DNA of 64,000 nucleotides. Origin: Phycisphaeraceae bacterium. GTDB taxonomy: Bacteria; Planctomycetota; Phycisphaerae; Phycisphaerales; Phycisphaeraceae. The stretch is taken from assembly GCA_002716625.1 (NCBI GenBank), contig PBAS01000017.1, positions 62,001 through 126,000 on the forward strand, given 5' to 3'. This document shows, one piece after another, positions 37,275 to 47,218 of this stretch; the first letter of the stretch is position 1; each line of letters begins with the position of its first letter. Made by a program: the position numbers and the translations under genes. The notes under the pieces were generated by a model, which was not told the origin of the DNA, did not search any database, and worked only from the letters and a program-made list of their open reading frames with translations.

Positions 37275-38819
37275 ATGCTGACGACATCAATCAACAAAAT
37301 CCTGAGGCTTGCAGGTATTGCGCTGGCGGTTTTACTTGCCACTTGGGCGGAGGCTGGATCGATCCAGTCCAAAGTGTATGAGCATATTCGTGGTAAGGAT
37401 CTCGGGGAAACCAAGTACGCCATTATGATTGTAGATCTGACGGATGGCACTGAATTGGCCGCGATTAATGTACATGAACCAATGACGCCAGCAAGTAATA
37501 TGAAACTGATTACGACGGCGGCAGCGCTCGATGTTCTTCAGAGTCAGTTTAAGTTCAAGACGGATTTGCGCTTGGTCCAGCCGGCGGATTGGAATGAGGT
37601 GTCAGGTAGGTTACCCGATGAGAGTTCATTGCCAGCAGGTCCGGTGCTTGTGATCGTCGGTGATGGCGACCCTGCATTTGGCGATCCGAAATTGCTTGGC
37701 CGATATGACCTTACCGTCGACGATCTATTGGACGAATGGGTTGAAACTATTCAAGGGGCGGGTGTGGCAAAGGTCGATCGGCTGGTGATTGATGACCGAA
37801 TATTTGATACCAGTTTTACCAAGGAGTCATGGCCGCAAGATCAACTGTCGGCGTACTACTGCGCTCAGGTGGCGGGGCTGAATTTTCATCGCAATGTGAT
37901 CGAAGTTTGGCCAAAGCCAACGCAGACAGGCCGTACCCCGAAGATTGAACTTAAACCTCCAGCTCCATTTATGGTGATCACAAATCGGGCTATAACCGAC
38001 AAGCCAGAGACCCTTTCGGTGGACCGGCGGGCCAATACCAATCAGTTAGTTTTCAGGGGTAAAATTACGCACCGAAAACGCAGCCCATATCCCGTAACTG
38101 TTCATGACCCGCCGTTATTCTTTGCTCACCTGTTGCAGCACCGTCTCGCTCAGTCAGGTATTGAGGTGAACCAAGTTGATCGAGTTAAGGAAGGTGAGTG
38201 GTTGCCGCAGGGTCAAACAATCTATCGCAATGAGACAACTCTGTATGAAATCGTTCAAAGCTGCAACAGCCAATCGGTCAATCTTTACAGCGAGTCCTTG
38301 CTCAAAAGAATAGGCCATCACTATACCGGGACGCCTGGGAGCTGGCGCAATGGGGCTTCTGCAGTTCGTCGCTTTCTACGTGAACGTTTAGGAATATCTG
38401 CCGCGGTCGTTGCGATAGATGATGGAAGTGGGTTAAGCCGAAAGAATCGCGTTACGGCAAATATCATTGTGCAGTTACTGAAAACCATGTATGAAGATGA
38501 TCGCCATCGACTCGACTACATAGAAAGCCTGTCGATCGCCGGAGTTCGGGGTAGTTTGAATAAAAGGAATCGGTTCAAGAATCAGCTGAAGGGGCGGGTA
38601 TACGCCAAAACGGGGTACATCAATGGTGTGAGCACACTGAGTGGATACGTGTTTCGTCAGGCAACTGATCAGCGTCCACATTCGAAAGAACTCAATACCG
38701 TGGCCTTCTCGTTGCTGTTTAATGATATCCGTTCGAACGTCGGGAAGGTAAAGAAAATACAAGATGAAATCCTTGAGCTTATTGACGAGTCATACACCTT
38801 GGCGCGTGCTGGCCAGTAG
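37275..38819 (+). CDS. dacB: D-alanyl-D-alanine carboxypeptidase/endopeptidase (PBP4, peptidase S13)
   Basis: A periplasmic low-molecular-weight penicillin-binding protein that trims or cuts peptidoglycan crosslinks. From the ATG at 37275 it has 514 residues and a signal peptide (about 1-27). The three active-site motifs are S74-x-x-K77, S329-C-N331 and K445-T-G. The insert between the first two motifs (about 240 residues) is typical of class C PBP4. A TTG at 37257 also fits the frame but adds no signal features. The gene converges on the 38836 gene with 16 nt between stops. A planctomycete with dacB implies a peptidoglycan wall. Confidence 0.92.
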   Translation: MLTTSINKILRLAGIALAVLLATWAEAGSIQSKVYEHIRGKDLGETKYAIMIVDLTDGTELAAINVHEPMTPASNMKLITTAAALDVLQSQFKFKTDLRLVQPADWNEVSGRLPDESSLPAGPVLVIVGDGDPAFGDPKLLGRYDLTVDDLLDEWVETIQGAGVAKVDRLVIDDRIFDTSFTKESWPQDQLSAYYCAQVAGLNFHRNVIEVWPKPTQTGRTPKIELKPPAPFMVITNRAITDKPETLSVDRRANTNQLVFRGKITHRKRSPYPVTVHDPPLFFAHLLQHRLAQSGIEVNQVDRVKEGEWLPQGQTIYRNETTLYEIVQSCNSQSVNLYSESLLKRIGHHYTGTPGSWRNGASAVRRFLRERLGISAAVVAIDDGSGLSRKNRVTANIIVQLLKTMYEDDRHRLDYIESLSIAGVRGSLNKRNRFKNQLKGRVYAKTGYINGVSTLSGYVFRQATDQRPHSKELNTVAFSLLFNDIRSNVGKVKKIQDEILELIDESYTLARAGQ

Positions 38820-38835
38820 TGGGCGTGTAGATGAA

Positions 38836-40053
38836 TTATGGATGTGAGACGAAGATGACTGCTTCGCTGATTTCGACTCGATCCATCACGGGCCCATTGG
38901 CGGCTTCGTGAAGCGCAATTGACATGGTATGGCCAGATATCGGGGTGTTAATAAAGATCTGTGGGGTTGAAGCGTTGATGTGATACTGATCAAGAATCTG
39001 GCCGTCGACACGCAATACCAGGTCCAAATCTGCCCATCTCTCCGCTTGCCTGGTTTGCTCGGTCAATTGTACGGAAGTAGAAAAACGTGATGCATTTTTG
39101 GGTAAGGTCCACTGCATTACAACTGGGGCATGGGCGGATAAACGCTGCTCAAACCAGGTTGGTGGCCAATCTAAGCCAAAAACAGTTCCGCCCATTTCGA
39201 CCTTCATGTTCAAGTCGGCTAGATTTATTAGATGGCCGTTAACGCATGCGATGTCAATCATCATGACGTTGTCAATTGGTATGGAAATCAAGAAATTTCC
39301 ATCGAGTAAAGCAGGCTTGAAAAATAGGATTCCACGTCGAATTCCAAGGTTGGTTGCGGCAAGACGTGAACCGTCCGTCAGCCATACTAAATGTGTTTGG
39401 CGTCGTGGCGATGCAACTAAACTGCTACGGTTGTCCCCTGGTTTAATTAATGTGAATGCCCGTAGTTGTTTAGCCGGCAACACCACGTCCTGTTGCTTTC
39501 TTTGAGCAATAAGCGGTTGATAGATAATGGCCTTGCCGGCTATCCGTTCAATAAAACCTTCAATCATGTCACCGTTTATTAACCAGATGCGGTCCGCACT
39601 GGCCGATGGCGTTCGTGGTGGAGACATACTCAATGAAACTGATCGGATCCGATCTAATTTGATGTGCAGTTCACCCAATTCATGCTGTTGCCATTTGATC
39701 TGCTGGCCATCACCGCCGGTCCATTCTCCAATTAGATATTGGCCGTCAAACAACTCCATAACGGCTTGCGATTGCTGATGGTGCGGGGTTGTCATATCAA
39801 TGTTTTGATCTGTATTTCGGGGTGAAGTGGGCATAGGTGTTGAAAACTGGATGCGCAATATTTGATTAACCTGTTGATGTTGAAATGTGTGGCTGTTATC
39901 AAAATAGCCGATGCTTCCAAGAGAAAGCGATGTGATTTTGACCCGTTGACCTTTGAGATCTGTGCCCACAATAACGGCTGGGACAACCGCTTGTGTGGAG
40001 GGGGCGAATGCGAGGAGCAATATTACCGGCCATGAATATCGCACACATCTCAC
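38836..40053 (-). CDS. Secreted NPCBM/NEW2-like domain protein
   Basis: A 405-residue exported protein. A signal peptide (about 1-23) is followed by beta-rich sequence with repeated L-x-x-G-D/Q-x-I/L-x-G elements (W-L-I-N-G-D-M-I-E-G and similar). The C-terminal 150 residues resemble the NPCBM carbohydrate-binding fold: L-V-L-R-V-D-G-Q-I-L near residue 345 and an aromatic N-terminal region. It starts within the stop of the prenyltransferase-repeat gene (ATGA), as the last gene of a four-gene unit starting at 45333. Binding of a surface glycan is inferred, not shown. Confidence 0.72.
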   Translation of the reverse strand: MRCVRYSWPVILLLAFAPSTQAVVPAVIVGTDLKGQRVKITSLSLGSIGYFDNSHTFQHQQVNQILRIQFSTPMPTSPRNTDQNIDMTTPHHQQSQAVMELFDGQYLIGEWTGGDGQQIKWQQHELGELHIKLDRIRSVSLSMSPPRTPSASADRIWLINGDMIEGFIERIAGKAIIYQPLIAQRKQQDVVLPAKQLRAFTLIKPGDNRSSLVASPRRQTHLVWLTDGSRLAATNLGIRRGILFFKPALLDGNFLISIPIDNVMMIDIACVNGHLINLADLNMKVEMGGTVFGLDWPPTWFEQRLSAHAPVVMQWTLPKNASRFSTSVQLTEQTRQAERWADLDLVLRVDGQILDQYHINASTPQIFINTPISGHTMSIALHEAANGPVMDRVEISEAVIFVSHP

Positions 40054-41105
40054 CTTTGGAAGATTGGCAAAAGCCGATTAGGCATCTGTAAGATCAGTAG
40101 TGCCATTGCAGTAGCATATGCATCACCATGGGACTGCCCGATCCATTTGCCGGTTCGTTCCTGTCGATCCAGCAATTGTTTACGGATCCATGGGAACCAA
40201 TCATTCCAATATTGTTTGCCGGCCAAGTACATTGCTTGGGCGGCATAGTAATGACCATAAAAGAAATGGCCACCCGCTCGACCGGTATAAGGTTGTCGCT
40301 GGGCGAACAGATAGGCAAGGCCTTGAGCGAGATTTTTATCATCATAAGCGCCTGCATAGTAGAGGCTCGCAATCGCGCCAGCAGATCGCGGGAATGCGGA
40401 TCCACCGGAACTGATCATGTAGCGGAAACCACCATCGGCGGGGTTTTGACACCGGCGGACATATGTGATGGCGCGGCCAATCGTGGGCTGGGGAACATAG
40501 ATGCCCGCATTTCGTGCTGCACGCAAGGCCATGATCTGGCATACGGTGACTGATAAGTCAGCCTGTTCAGGTACCGGGTGATACCGCCATCCCCCCTCGT
40601 GGTTTTGCGAGGCAATGATCAGTTGAATGGCCTTGGCTAATGCTTCTCGTACTCGTGGTAATGGGGTCTGGCCATAGATCTCGGCCAACATTAGCGTGGC
40701 AAACCCGTGCCCATACATGGGGCCATGCGAGATGTCGGCTGCAATCAGGCCAGACTCTTGGCTGTGTGCCAAGATGAAGCCAAGCCCACGTTGGATATGT
40801 TCCCCGTACCGACCACGTTGCGGAAGGTGACCATCGGCCATGAATGCCATGCAAACCAAGGCTGTGATCCCGACATGACGGCGATAGCGAGGCCCACCAT
40901 AACTGCCATCCTCTGCTTGGATTGAGGCAAGATGCTCCAACCCTTTCTGCGTTGCTGCCATAAGTTCTGGGCTGATCTCGATGAAGTCTTCATCTACCAC
41001 GGCCTGTAGGTTTGTGGGCAAGATTGTGCTTGCCAAAAAAAACACAGCCATGATTCTAGGGCTTCGTGCTGTTCCGAGAATACTTTTGAGAAAGGTAGCT
41101 GTCAT
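40050..41105 (-). CDS. Prenyltransferase/squalene oxidase-repeat protein (secreted)
   Basis: A 351-residue protein with an alpha/alpha-barrel repeat pattern like terpene cyclases: G-S-Y-G-G, G-G-W-R-Y, D-G-G-F-R-Y and G-K-W-I-G at roughly regular spacing, each followed by a helix. An N-terminal signal-like segment (about residues 14-36) suggests export, which argues against a cytosolic terpenoid enzyme; the DXDD catalytic motif of squalene cyclases is not seen. Such secreted repeat proteins are common in planctomycetes and their function is unknown. It overlaps both neighbours by 4 nt (ATGA junctions). Confidence 0.75.
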   Translation of the reverse strand: MTATFLKSILGTARSPRIMAVFFLASTILPTNLQAVVDEDFIEISPELMAATQKGLEHLASIQAEDGSYGGPRYRRHVGITALVCMAFMADGHLPQRGRYGEHIQRGLGFILAHSQESGLIAADISHGPMYGHGFATLMLAEIYGQTPLPRVREALAKAIQLIIASQNHEGGWRYHPVPEQADLSVTVCQIMALRAARNAGIYVPQPTIGRAITYVRRCQNPADGGFRYMISSGGSAFPRSAGAIASLYYAGAYDDKNLAQGLAYLFAQRQPYTGRAGGHFFYGHYYAAQAMYLAGKQYWNDWFPWIRKQLLDRQERTGKWIGQSHGDAYATAMALLILQMPNRLLPIFQR

Positions 41106-41803
41106 CGAGACTTAATGTCCTCTGCAAGTCGGCGAAAATAGGCTGCAGTGGCAGAGCGATACATCGGACTATATGGTTCTCCGATCCCTTGCAACAATTC
41201 ACTTCGAATATGTGGCGGTAGATGACCCCATTGCCGGTTTGATTGCTCTAGTGGGAGTGGACCTGCGCCGGTAGGGATGATCTTATCTGAATGGGCACCA
41301 TTACGATTGGGTGAAATGTCTTTCTGAGAACTGGCGAGGTTTTGGGAACCGGTAGAAGGGTTGTTTCCCCCTTTTTTATTGGCGTGAGGCGAAGATGGCG
41401 TCCGTTCGTTGGAAGACTGTTGGTGCTCAATTTGTCCAATCAGTTGATCAAGGTTAGCAATAATGGATTGCTGTAGCCGCTGCGTTGGCAAGCCAAGGTC
41501 ATAGTGGTGACCAATACGGTCTGCGGTAATGTCCATCATGACAACGGTCTGTTTTAGGAGATCTGTCGGATCATGAACTGCCGAGAGCCGCTTGGTTGAT
41601 AGAATTTCAGTATTTGGCGGTTGAAGTGATCGCTTAGCCGTAACAGGCTTAGGTTTTTCTTGGCCTGGTGCGCGGTCTCTCGATGGTGATCCTGTGATAC
41701 TAGGCAACTCGTTAAGTGTGGACTGGCGAGATGCTATATCATGGGTGCCTTCTGGTAACACAGTAAGGATAACGGTAAAAACCAAACATGTTATCAAATG
41801 CAT
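41102..41803 (-). CDS. Uncharacterised exported protein of the DUF4175 module
   Basis: A protein of about 233 residues from ATG 41803 (a GTG at 41809 also fits). A short hydrophobic signal is followed by a long low-complexity region rich in Ser, Pro, Gln and Asn. The only ordered-looking part is the C-terminus: W-G-H-L-P-P-H-I-R-S-E-L-L-Q and Y-S-P-M-Y-R-S-A-T-A-A-Y-F-R-R-L-A-E, a pattern I associate with planctomycete genes beside DUF4175-like proteins. Function is unknown. It follows the giant gene at 41827 by 23 nt and its stop overlaps the next start. Confidence 0.65.
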   Translation of the reverse strand: MHLITCLVFTVILTVLPEGTHDIASRQSTLNELPSITGSPSRDRAPGQEKPKPVTAKRSLQPPNTEILSTKRLSAVHDPTDLLKQTVVMMDITADRIGHHYDLGLPTQRLQQSIIANLDQLIGQIEHQQSSNERTPSSPHANKKGGNNPSTGSQNLASSQKDISPNRNGAHSDKIIPTGAGPLPLEQSNRQWGHLPPHIRSELLQGIGEPYSPMYRSATAAYFRRLAEDIKSR

Positions 41804-41826
41804 TATCACGACTGATCCTGTTAAGG

Positions 41827-44800
41827 TTAAAATGATTTGGGTGGAATTTGTTGGTGAATTGCTTGGATCTTCTCGATTCGCGTCACCATCTGATCAGCCA
41901 GTTTACTTAGCCGTTGTTGTTCATTAGAAAGGCGTCGAATCTTTTGTCGTACTTCCGGATTTTCCAAGGGATTTACCGTTTGATTCAGATGATGTGTGCG
42001 GCGCCATAGGAAGTTCTGAGAAGATCTTAATAATTTCAGTTCAGAAATGGGAGGTATAATATCCTTGTTGCTTGTGTTTGTACTGCCGCTCTGCTCCACT
42101 TCGCCTTCACCGCCGACAGCATCACCAGATTGCGAAAAGTCTTGAAAGGCTTCGCATGATGCCAGTGTATCGGCCATGGCCTTAAAGGCGGTCGCCATGT
42201 ACTCCTGATCGGCAAGTGTATTCCAGGTGACCGTTGCATGGTGCATGGCATCAATTGTGTGGATGGCCATCAACTCAATGCGATCGTGCAGATACTGAAA
42301 GAGAATTGTTTCGCCAGGTTCGGGCCGCAAGTCATCTGCTTCTTGTTTGATTTTTGATTGAAGATCGGCGAGTTGGTGCATGTCGATTTGTTGTCGTCGT
42401 GTCACATCCACAAGGTCCGTTAGCGGCTGGGTCTTGTCATGCAGGGCGGATTGTTGCCGAAAAAGTGACTGGTATGCATTCGATAGGTCATTGCGTTGGC
42501 GTGTTAACAACTGGGCATGGCTGCGATGATGCGCCTGTCGGACCAGATGAAGTGCTTTGGCAAGGCTGTCAGCGGCGGCCTGTTCGGCTTGGTAGGCATT
42601 GGTTTTGTTTTTATTACGCAACGCATTTGCTGCGTAGGCCTGTGAGTGAGCTGCTTGATGAAGTTCATGCATTGCCTTCTGGGCGGGTTTTATGGACGCC
42701 ACTTGGTGCTGAACCGATACCGTATTTCGCCATAGTTGCGTGATGGGTTCTACCAGAACTTCCAGTTGATCAGTCTGTGATAGACGTTGTTTCTGGCGTT
42801 GTTGTTGGATAAATAGTTGCTCAATTGCTTTGTCAAGTTTCAGTAAATAACGCCGCAGGATCTCCTGGTGGCGGATAGGTTGATCAGCGATTTGAGCGAG
42901 CATTTCCTCCATTAGTTGAATGCATTCCCGCTGTTGTCGAACTGCATCGGATAGGCGGTTATTCTGCATCTGTATTTTCGCATTTTGCATTTTCTGATCG
43001 AGTCCTTGCCGCTGAGCAATGGCAACCGCGACTGCCAGTGCCATTGCTGATGCTTGATCAGCAATGGCCTGATCTGAACTCGAAAGTACTTGTGAAGCGG
43101 ATTGCATCCGCGAAACTAGATCTTGAAAACGCCTGCCTAGAGATGCCTGGCGGCCCGCCATTGATTCAATCGACGCTCTCAGTGATTTACGTAGATCTTG
43201 CATGGTTTGGCCGAGGGTCTTCGACCGCATGCGACTAGTGGCGGCCTTCAGATCAAATTGGGCAACAATCAACTGTTGCAAGTGGTGTTGAAGAGCTAAT
43301 GCCTCACCACTTTGGTTGAGAAGATCAATGACTTGATTTAATGCCTGATGAACCGTCTGCTGATAGCGGCGTGCTTGTTTTTCCTGTGATTTCTGCAGGG
43401 CCTCAACGGCCTGCCGCGAAGCATGACGGGCTTCTTGAAGAAATTGTCCGGCTTGATTCAGGATATAAGGTAACGGCCCGCTATCTTGAACGGAGATACG
43501 GTTGCGAGCTATACGGTGTTTTAGTCTGTCAACGACCGAAGATTGGTTGGCCACCCGTTGGCCTAGTTCCTGTTGGTCAGGTGCACTTTGACTGGGAGAT
43601 CGGTTGAACAATCTTGCTTGCCGAAATCCCAATTTAATTACCTGTCGTCGGACACCGGCCAACTCTTTGTGCAACTGATGGAGTAGGGTGGCCGGATCGA
43701 TAACAGCCAGCAATCTGGGCGCCGAGCGTACCGGAATGCGGTGCCTTCCATTCAGTGAAAAACTATCTGTTGTCAAGGCGGTCAGTTCAATTTTATCACC
43801 ACTTTTGACTGCTAGCTTGGATAGGTCAAAGGCAAAGGTTGTTTGCAGTTGGGGCCGTCGACCATCAAGTTGATGGATTGCCCGTGAATTACTTTTATCG
43901 CCTCCCTTCAGTTTTATATGCTTGCTTTCCAGCCTGATAAATTCGACACCCACATCGTCGCTTGCTGTGGCTTCTAATTTAATAACCGCAGTAGGCAGGA
44001 CGGCTTCGTTAGATGTCGGCGCAGTGAGTGACACGGTTGGCGGATCATCTTGTAATGCCTCGATCCGGTATACCCGGTCACTCATATTGCTTAATCCATG
44101 CTTGTCTGTTAGGTGAAGCGTCGACTCACTGCTTTGGTCTAGTGTAAACTCGCACATGATCACCTGATGTTGGTGCTCAAAGTTAACGTCAACCAACGTC
44201 GCAAATCCAGGCAGGATATGTGTCCAGTGATGTATTGGCGCCACCGGTGAATGGTTGATCTCAAATCGATATGTAACTCGGGAGCCAGTCAACGCAGAAA
44301 TTGTTACTGGCTGGCCAGCCTCTTTCTGTGTGTGTTCCAATTCAATGTGCTGCGAACTGACCGATCCCTGGGCATATAATGGTGGTTCAGTCTTTACGGT
44401 CACGCGATGCACAGTAGGTCGGTTGGCGATATATATCGTTTTCGGCGGTGTTTGGTCATCGTCGGCTTCGAAATGGAATGTTATTGGTATTGGTTGATTG
44501 ATATTCCGAAGTTTAGTGCCTTCCATGGCGTCGCTTGCTAGATCTACGATACGTTCAAAGATGACGCTTGATTCGTTGTCGCGGAATTGCTCGGTCATTA
44601 ACAAGCGGCGATGCGATCTATTTGGATGAAGATCAGTGCCTACGGTGTAATCCATCCAAACTCGCATGTCAGGTCGGTAGCCGCGATCAACACGAACCTT
44701 AAAAACAAGAGGTTTTTCCTTGGGCCATACCTGGGTTGTTATCATGCCGGACAGCTTGGTTCGTTTGGGCCAATCAGGCCCACTCCATGGATGCATCCAT

Positions 44801-45333
44801 CGTTCCATCGCTATGTAGGTCTGATACGGTGCAAAACCAGCAACAAAACCAAGCCCGGTTATGACCAGCAGCATGAGGCCAGCCGTGTGGGCTGTAGGTA
44901 TAGGGTTAATCAGTTTCCACAGTGATTGGCCGGAAGTGTGTTGTGTAGCGTGATCGACACTCGCCTGCATAAGCTTAGCGGTCTGGGGCGATTGTGAGTG
45001 CTGTTGTAGGCGAACCATAAAGTCGACGCCACTGGTTAGGATGCCAGCGAGGTCGGGGTAAAGCTTTTCAGCTCGTAATGCCAGTGTACTTAGGTGGGGG
45101 TAAAATCGAACTGCGACATTTACATGCACCACAAGCCAAATCAATGTCCCAGTGAACACGCCCCAGAATAGGCCAGCACGAAACCAACCAGGCAATCGCA
45201 CCAGGTAATCAATCATGCTGCCCACCAGGGTGATTACAAGAAAAATTGATAAGCACTGCATCAAACACTGGAGCACCAGCAATATCCTTGCAACCTGTCG
45301 TACCTGTTCAAGTTGTCGCATTGCTTTGTGCAT
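41827..45333 (-). CDS. Giant DUF4175-like membrane and coiled-coil protein
   Basis: A 1168-residue protein. Two membrane segments near residues 18-40 and 50-72, and a third around 152-170, anchor it at the N-terminus. A beta-rich Ig-like part (about 190-560) includes S-L-T-A-P-T-S-N-E-A and D-D-V-G-V-E-F-I-R-L-E, typical of the DUF4175 family. The rest is long Gln/His/Arg-rich coiled coil (about 570-1168). It heads a four-gene unit whose other members overlap by 4 nt or lie close. It is presumably an envelope scaffold. No catalytic motif is seen. Confidence 0.72.
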   Translation of the reverse strand: MHKAMRQLEQVRQVARILLVLQCLMQCLSIFLVITLVGSMIDYLVRLPGWFRAGLFWGVFTGTLIWLVVHVNVAVRFYPHLSTLALRAEKLYPDLAGILTSGVDFMVRLQQHSQSPQTAKLMQASVDHATQHTSGQSLWKLINPIPTAHTAGLMLLVITGLGFVAGFAPYQTYIAMERWMHPWSGPDWPKRTKLSGMITTQVWPKEKPLVFKVRVDRGYRPDMRVWMDYTVGTDLHPNRSHRRLLMTEQFRDNESSVIFERIVDLASDAMEGTKLRNINQPIPITFHFEADDDQTPPKTIYIANRPTVHRVTVKTEPPLYAQGSVSSQHIELEHTQKEAGQPVTISALTGSRVTYRFEINHSPVAPIHHWTHILPGFATLVDVNFEHQHQVIMCEFTLDQSSESTLHLTDKHGLSNMSDRVYRIEALQDDPPTVSLTAPTSNEAVLPTAVIKLEATASDDVGVEFIRLESKHIKLKGGDKSNSRAIHQLDGRRPQLQTTFAFDLSKLAVKSGDKIELTALTTDSFSLNGRHRIPVRSAPRLLAVIDPATLLHQLHKELAGVRRQVIKLGFRQARLFNRSPSQSAPDQQELGQRVANQSSVVDRLKHRIARNRISVQDSGPLPYILNQAGQFLQEARHASRQAVEALQKSQEKQARRYQQTVHQALNQVIDLLNQSGEALALQHHLQQLIVAQFDLKAATSRMRSKTLGQTMQDLRKSLRASIESMAGRQASLGRRFQDLVSRMQSASQVLSSSDQAIADQASAMALAVAVAIAQRQGLDQKMQNAKIQMQNNRLSDAVRQQRECIQLMEEMLAQIADQPIRHQEILRRYLLKLDKAIEQLFIQQQRQKQRLSQTDQLEVLVEPITQLWRNTVSVQHQVASIKPAQKAMHELHQAAHSQAYAANALRNKNKTNAYQAEQAAADSLAKALHLVRQAHHRSHAQLLTRQRNDLSNAYQSLFRQQSALHDKTQPLTDLVDVTRRQQIDMHQLADLQSKIKQEADDLRPEPGETILFQYLHDRIELMAIHTIDAMHHATVTWNTLADQEYMATAFKAMADTLASCEAFQDFSQSGDAVGGEGEVEQSGSTNTSNKDIIPPISELKLLRSSQNFLWRRTHHLNQTVNPLENPEVRQKIRRLSNEQQRLSKLADQMVTRIEKIQAIHQQIPPKSF

Positions 45334-45631
45334 AAGTAACTGGGATCAACTAGTTGCTTATCATGAAAAACAAATTAAGCGGGTTCAAGATGTCGGGTAT
45401 TGAAACGGATGAGCATTGTTAATAGGTTTGTGGATTTTGCTTAAACTTGCTCCGGTTTGACGATGTAGGTCATTGCAAGCTGTTGTCGATTATATTCACC
45501 TCATACTGCGTGGTGGAATCAGAAACGTCACAGCGATAGGATGCAATCGACCACTTATGTGGTTTTGGAGCGATGACGTGGGTGGTCTAGCGTAGATAAT
45601 AGTCAGTCATGCTGTTGGAGGCTCTGCGTTT
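45334..45631. other. Divergent intergenic region (298 nt)
   Basis: It lies between the giant DUF4175-like gene and the first sulfatase, so it should hold both promoters. The sulfatase has a GGAGG ribosome binding site about 12 nt before ATG 45632, and a GATAAT-like -10 sequence near 45594-45599. No tRNA, repeat or strong hairpin was found. Confidence 0.4.
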
Positions 45632-47176
45632 ATGACCAAAGCAGGGGATATTCATCGTCGCCAGTTCATTCGCAGTACGGTCGCCGGTGCTATTGGCGCT
45701 GCAGTAAATGCTCCGTTGGGGCAAAGAGCATTTGGCCGGTCATCACGAGAACGACCGCCGAATATTCTGCTCATCATGTCTGATGAGCATGACTCTCGTA
45801 TTAGCGGATGTTACGGCAATCCTATCGCCCGTACCCCCCATATCGATCATCTTGCTCAAACTGGGGTGATATTCGACAACGCATACTGCAATTCCCCATT
45901 ATGCTCTCCATCTCGGTTGTCATTTACGTCTGGGAAGTATATTCATCGTGTACGTGCATGGAATAATGCCGCCCAACTACCTTCCGAAGATATCGCCTCG
46001 TTGGCTACGGTGATGCAGGCAGCCAACTTTAATCCGTTCCTATGCGGCAAAATGCACTACGACTTTCATCGAAGGTACGGTTTTGTCGATATTGGTCCAC
46101 TTAGGAGCAATGGGTGGATCAAGGAGGGAGGCGGTTCAAGGCGCAATCCAGATAATCTCAAGCCAAAGAAAGTGAGTCACCGATTTTACGATTTTGGCAC
46201 AGGAGAGGATTCTCGGGTTCTTAGTCACGATCGTGAAGTGACTAAATCTGCGCTCTCATTCTTGGCCCAGCGCAAGCGTGTTGAATCCCCTTTTTTCATG
46301 ATAGTCGGGTATTTGGCCCCTCATTTCCCCTTGATTGTGCCCGATAAAAACTGGAGGCATTTTCGGGATCAGGTGCCCATGCCTCAGATTCCCGACGGGT
46401 TTATCGACTCAATGCCTCTCAACTATCAGCTGCTTCGTGCGGGAATGGGTTTGCAGAATGTCGATGATCTAACCACAAAACTAGGGCGTGAGTTGTACTA
46501 TGGTTTGACGGAGTGGATCGATAATGAGATCGGGAAAGTGCTCGCAGCGCTGCAGAAAAGTGATGTGAACGATGATACGATCATCATCTATACCTCTGAC
46601 CACGGGGAGAATTTGGGTGAACATGGATTGTGGTGGAAGAAAACCATGTATGAGCAGTCGGCCCGGGTTCCCCTGATCGTGTCCTGGCCCAAGCGCTGGG
46701 CCGGTGGCCAGCGTCGTCGTAAGGCGTGCTCTCTGCTAGATCTCGTGCAGACTATTGTGGAACTTGGTGGAGGAACAACACCGGAGGATTGGGATGGCGA
46801 CTCGATGGTCGACTGGTTGGATAATCACGAAAAGTCTTGGAAGGATCTAGCTGTCAGCCAGTACTATGGACAAAGTGTTGCATCGGGTTACACAATGTTG
46901 CGGCAGGGCCAATACAAGTATGTTTACCACACGCCGCCTAGTGCGCAGCATGCGGCCCAACGTGAACTTTATGACCTTCAGCATGATCCGATGGAATTCA
47001 ATAATTTGGCTGACATGGACCCTTACCAGGCACGCGTTGATCAGATGCATACACTAATGGTAAAGGAAGTCGGGGAGAGTCCGGAGATCACCGAGGAACG
47101 GTGTCGGGTAGATTTTTCCCGTAACTACCATCAGGACCAAAATGTCTCCAAAGCAGGGAAGAGTATTTCCGGATAA
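45632..47176 (+). CDS. Sulfatase, formylglycine type, Tat-exported
   Basis: A 514-residue sulfatase that hydrolyses a sulfate ester, probably on a glycan. A twin-arginine signal (R9-R10-Q-F-I-R) points to Tat export as a folded protein. The catalytic motif C91-S-P-S-R carries the Cys converted to formylglycine. The metal site has D51-E-H-D near the N-terminus and T-S-D-H-G further on. It resembles the choline-sulfatase/IdsA-like group, but the substrate cannot be read. It is the first of three plus-strand sulfatase-superfamily genes. Confidence 0.9.
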   Translation: MTKAGDIHRRQFIRSTVAGAIGAAVNAPLGQRAFGRSSRERPPNILLIMSDEHDSRISGCYGNPIARTPHIDHLAQTGVIFDNAYCNSPLCSPSRLSFTSGKYIHRVRAWNNAAQLPSEDIASLATVMQAANFNPFLCGKMHYDFHRRYGFVDIGPLRSNGWIKEGGGSRRNPDNLKPKKVSHRFYDFGTGEDSRVLSHDREVTKSALSFLAQRKRVESPFFMIVGYLAPHFPLIVPDKNWRHFRDQVPMPQIPDGFIDSMPLNYQLLRAGMGLQNVDDLTTKLGRELYYGLTEWIDNEIGKVLAALQKSDVNDDTIIIYTSDHGENLGEHGLWWKKTMYEQSARVPLIVSWPKRWAGGQRRRKACSLLDLVQTIVELGGGTTPEDWDGDSMVDWLDNHEKSWKDLAVSQYYGQSVASGYTMLRQGQYKYVYHTPPSAQHAAQRELYDLQHDPMEFNNLADMDPYQARVDQMHTLMVKEVGESPEITEERCRVDFSRNYHQDQNVSKAGKSISG

Positions 47177-47218
47177 GAACAAATCGGATAGTCAGTTGAC
47201 CAGGAAACGTTGGAAGTT

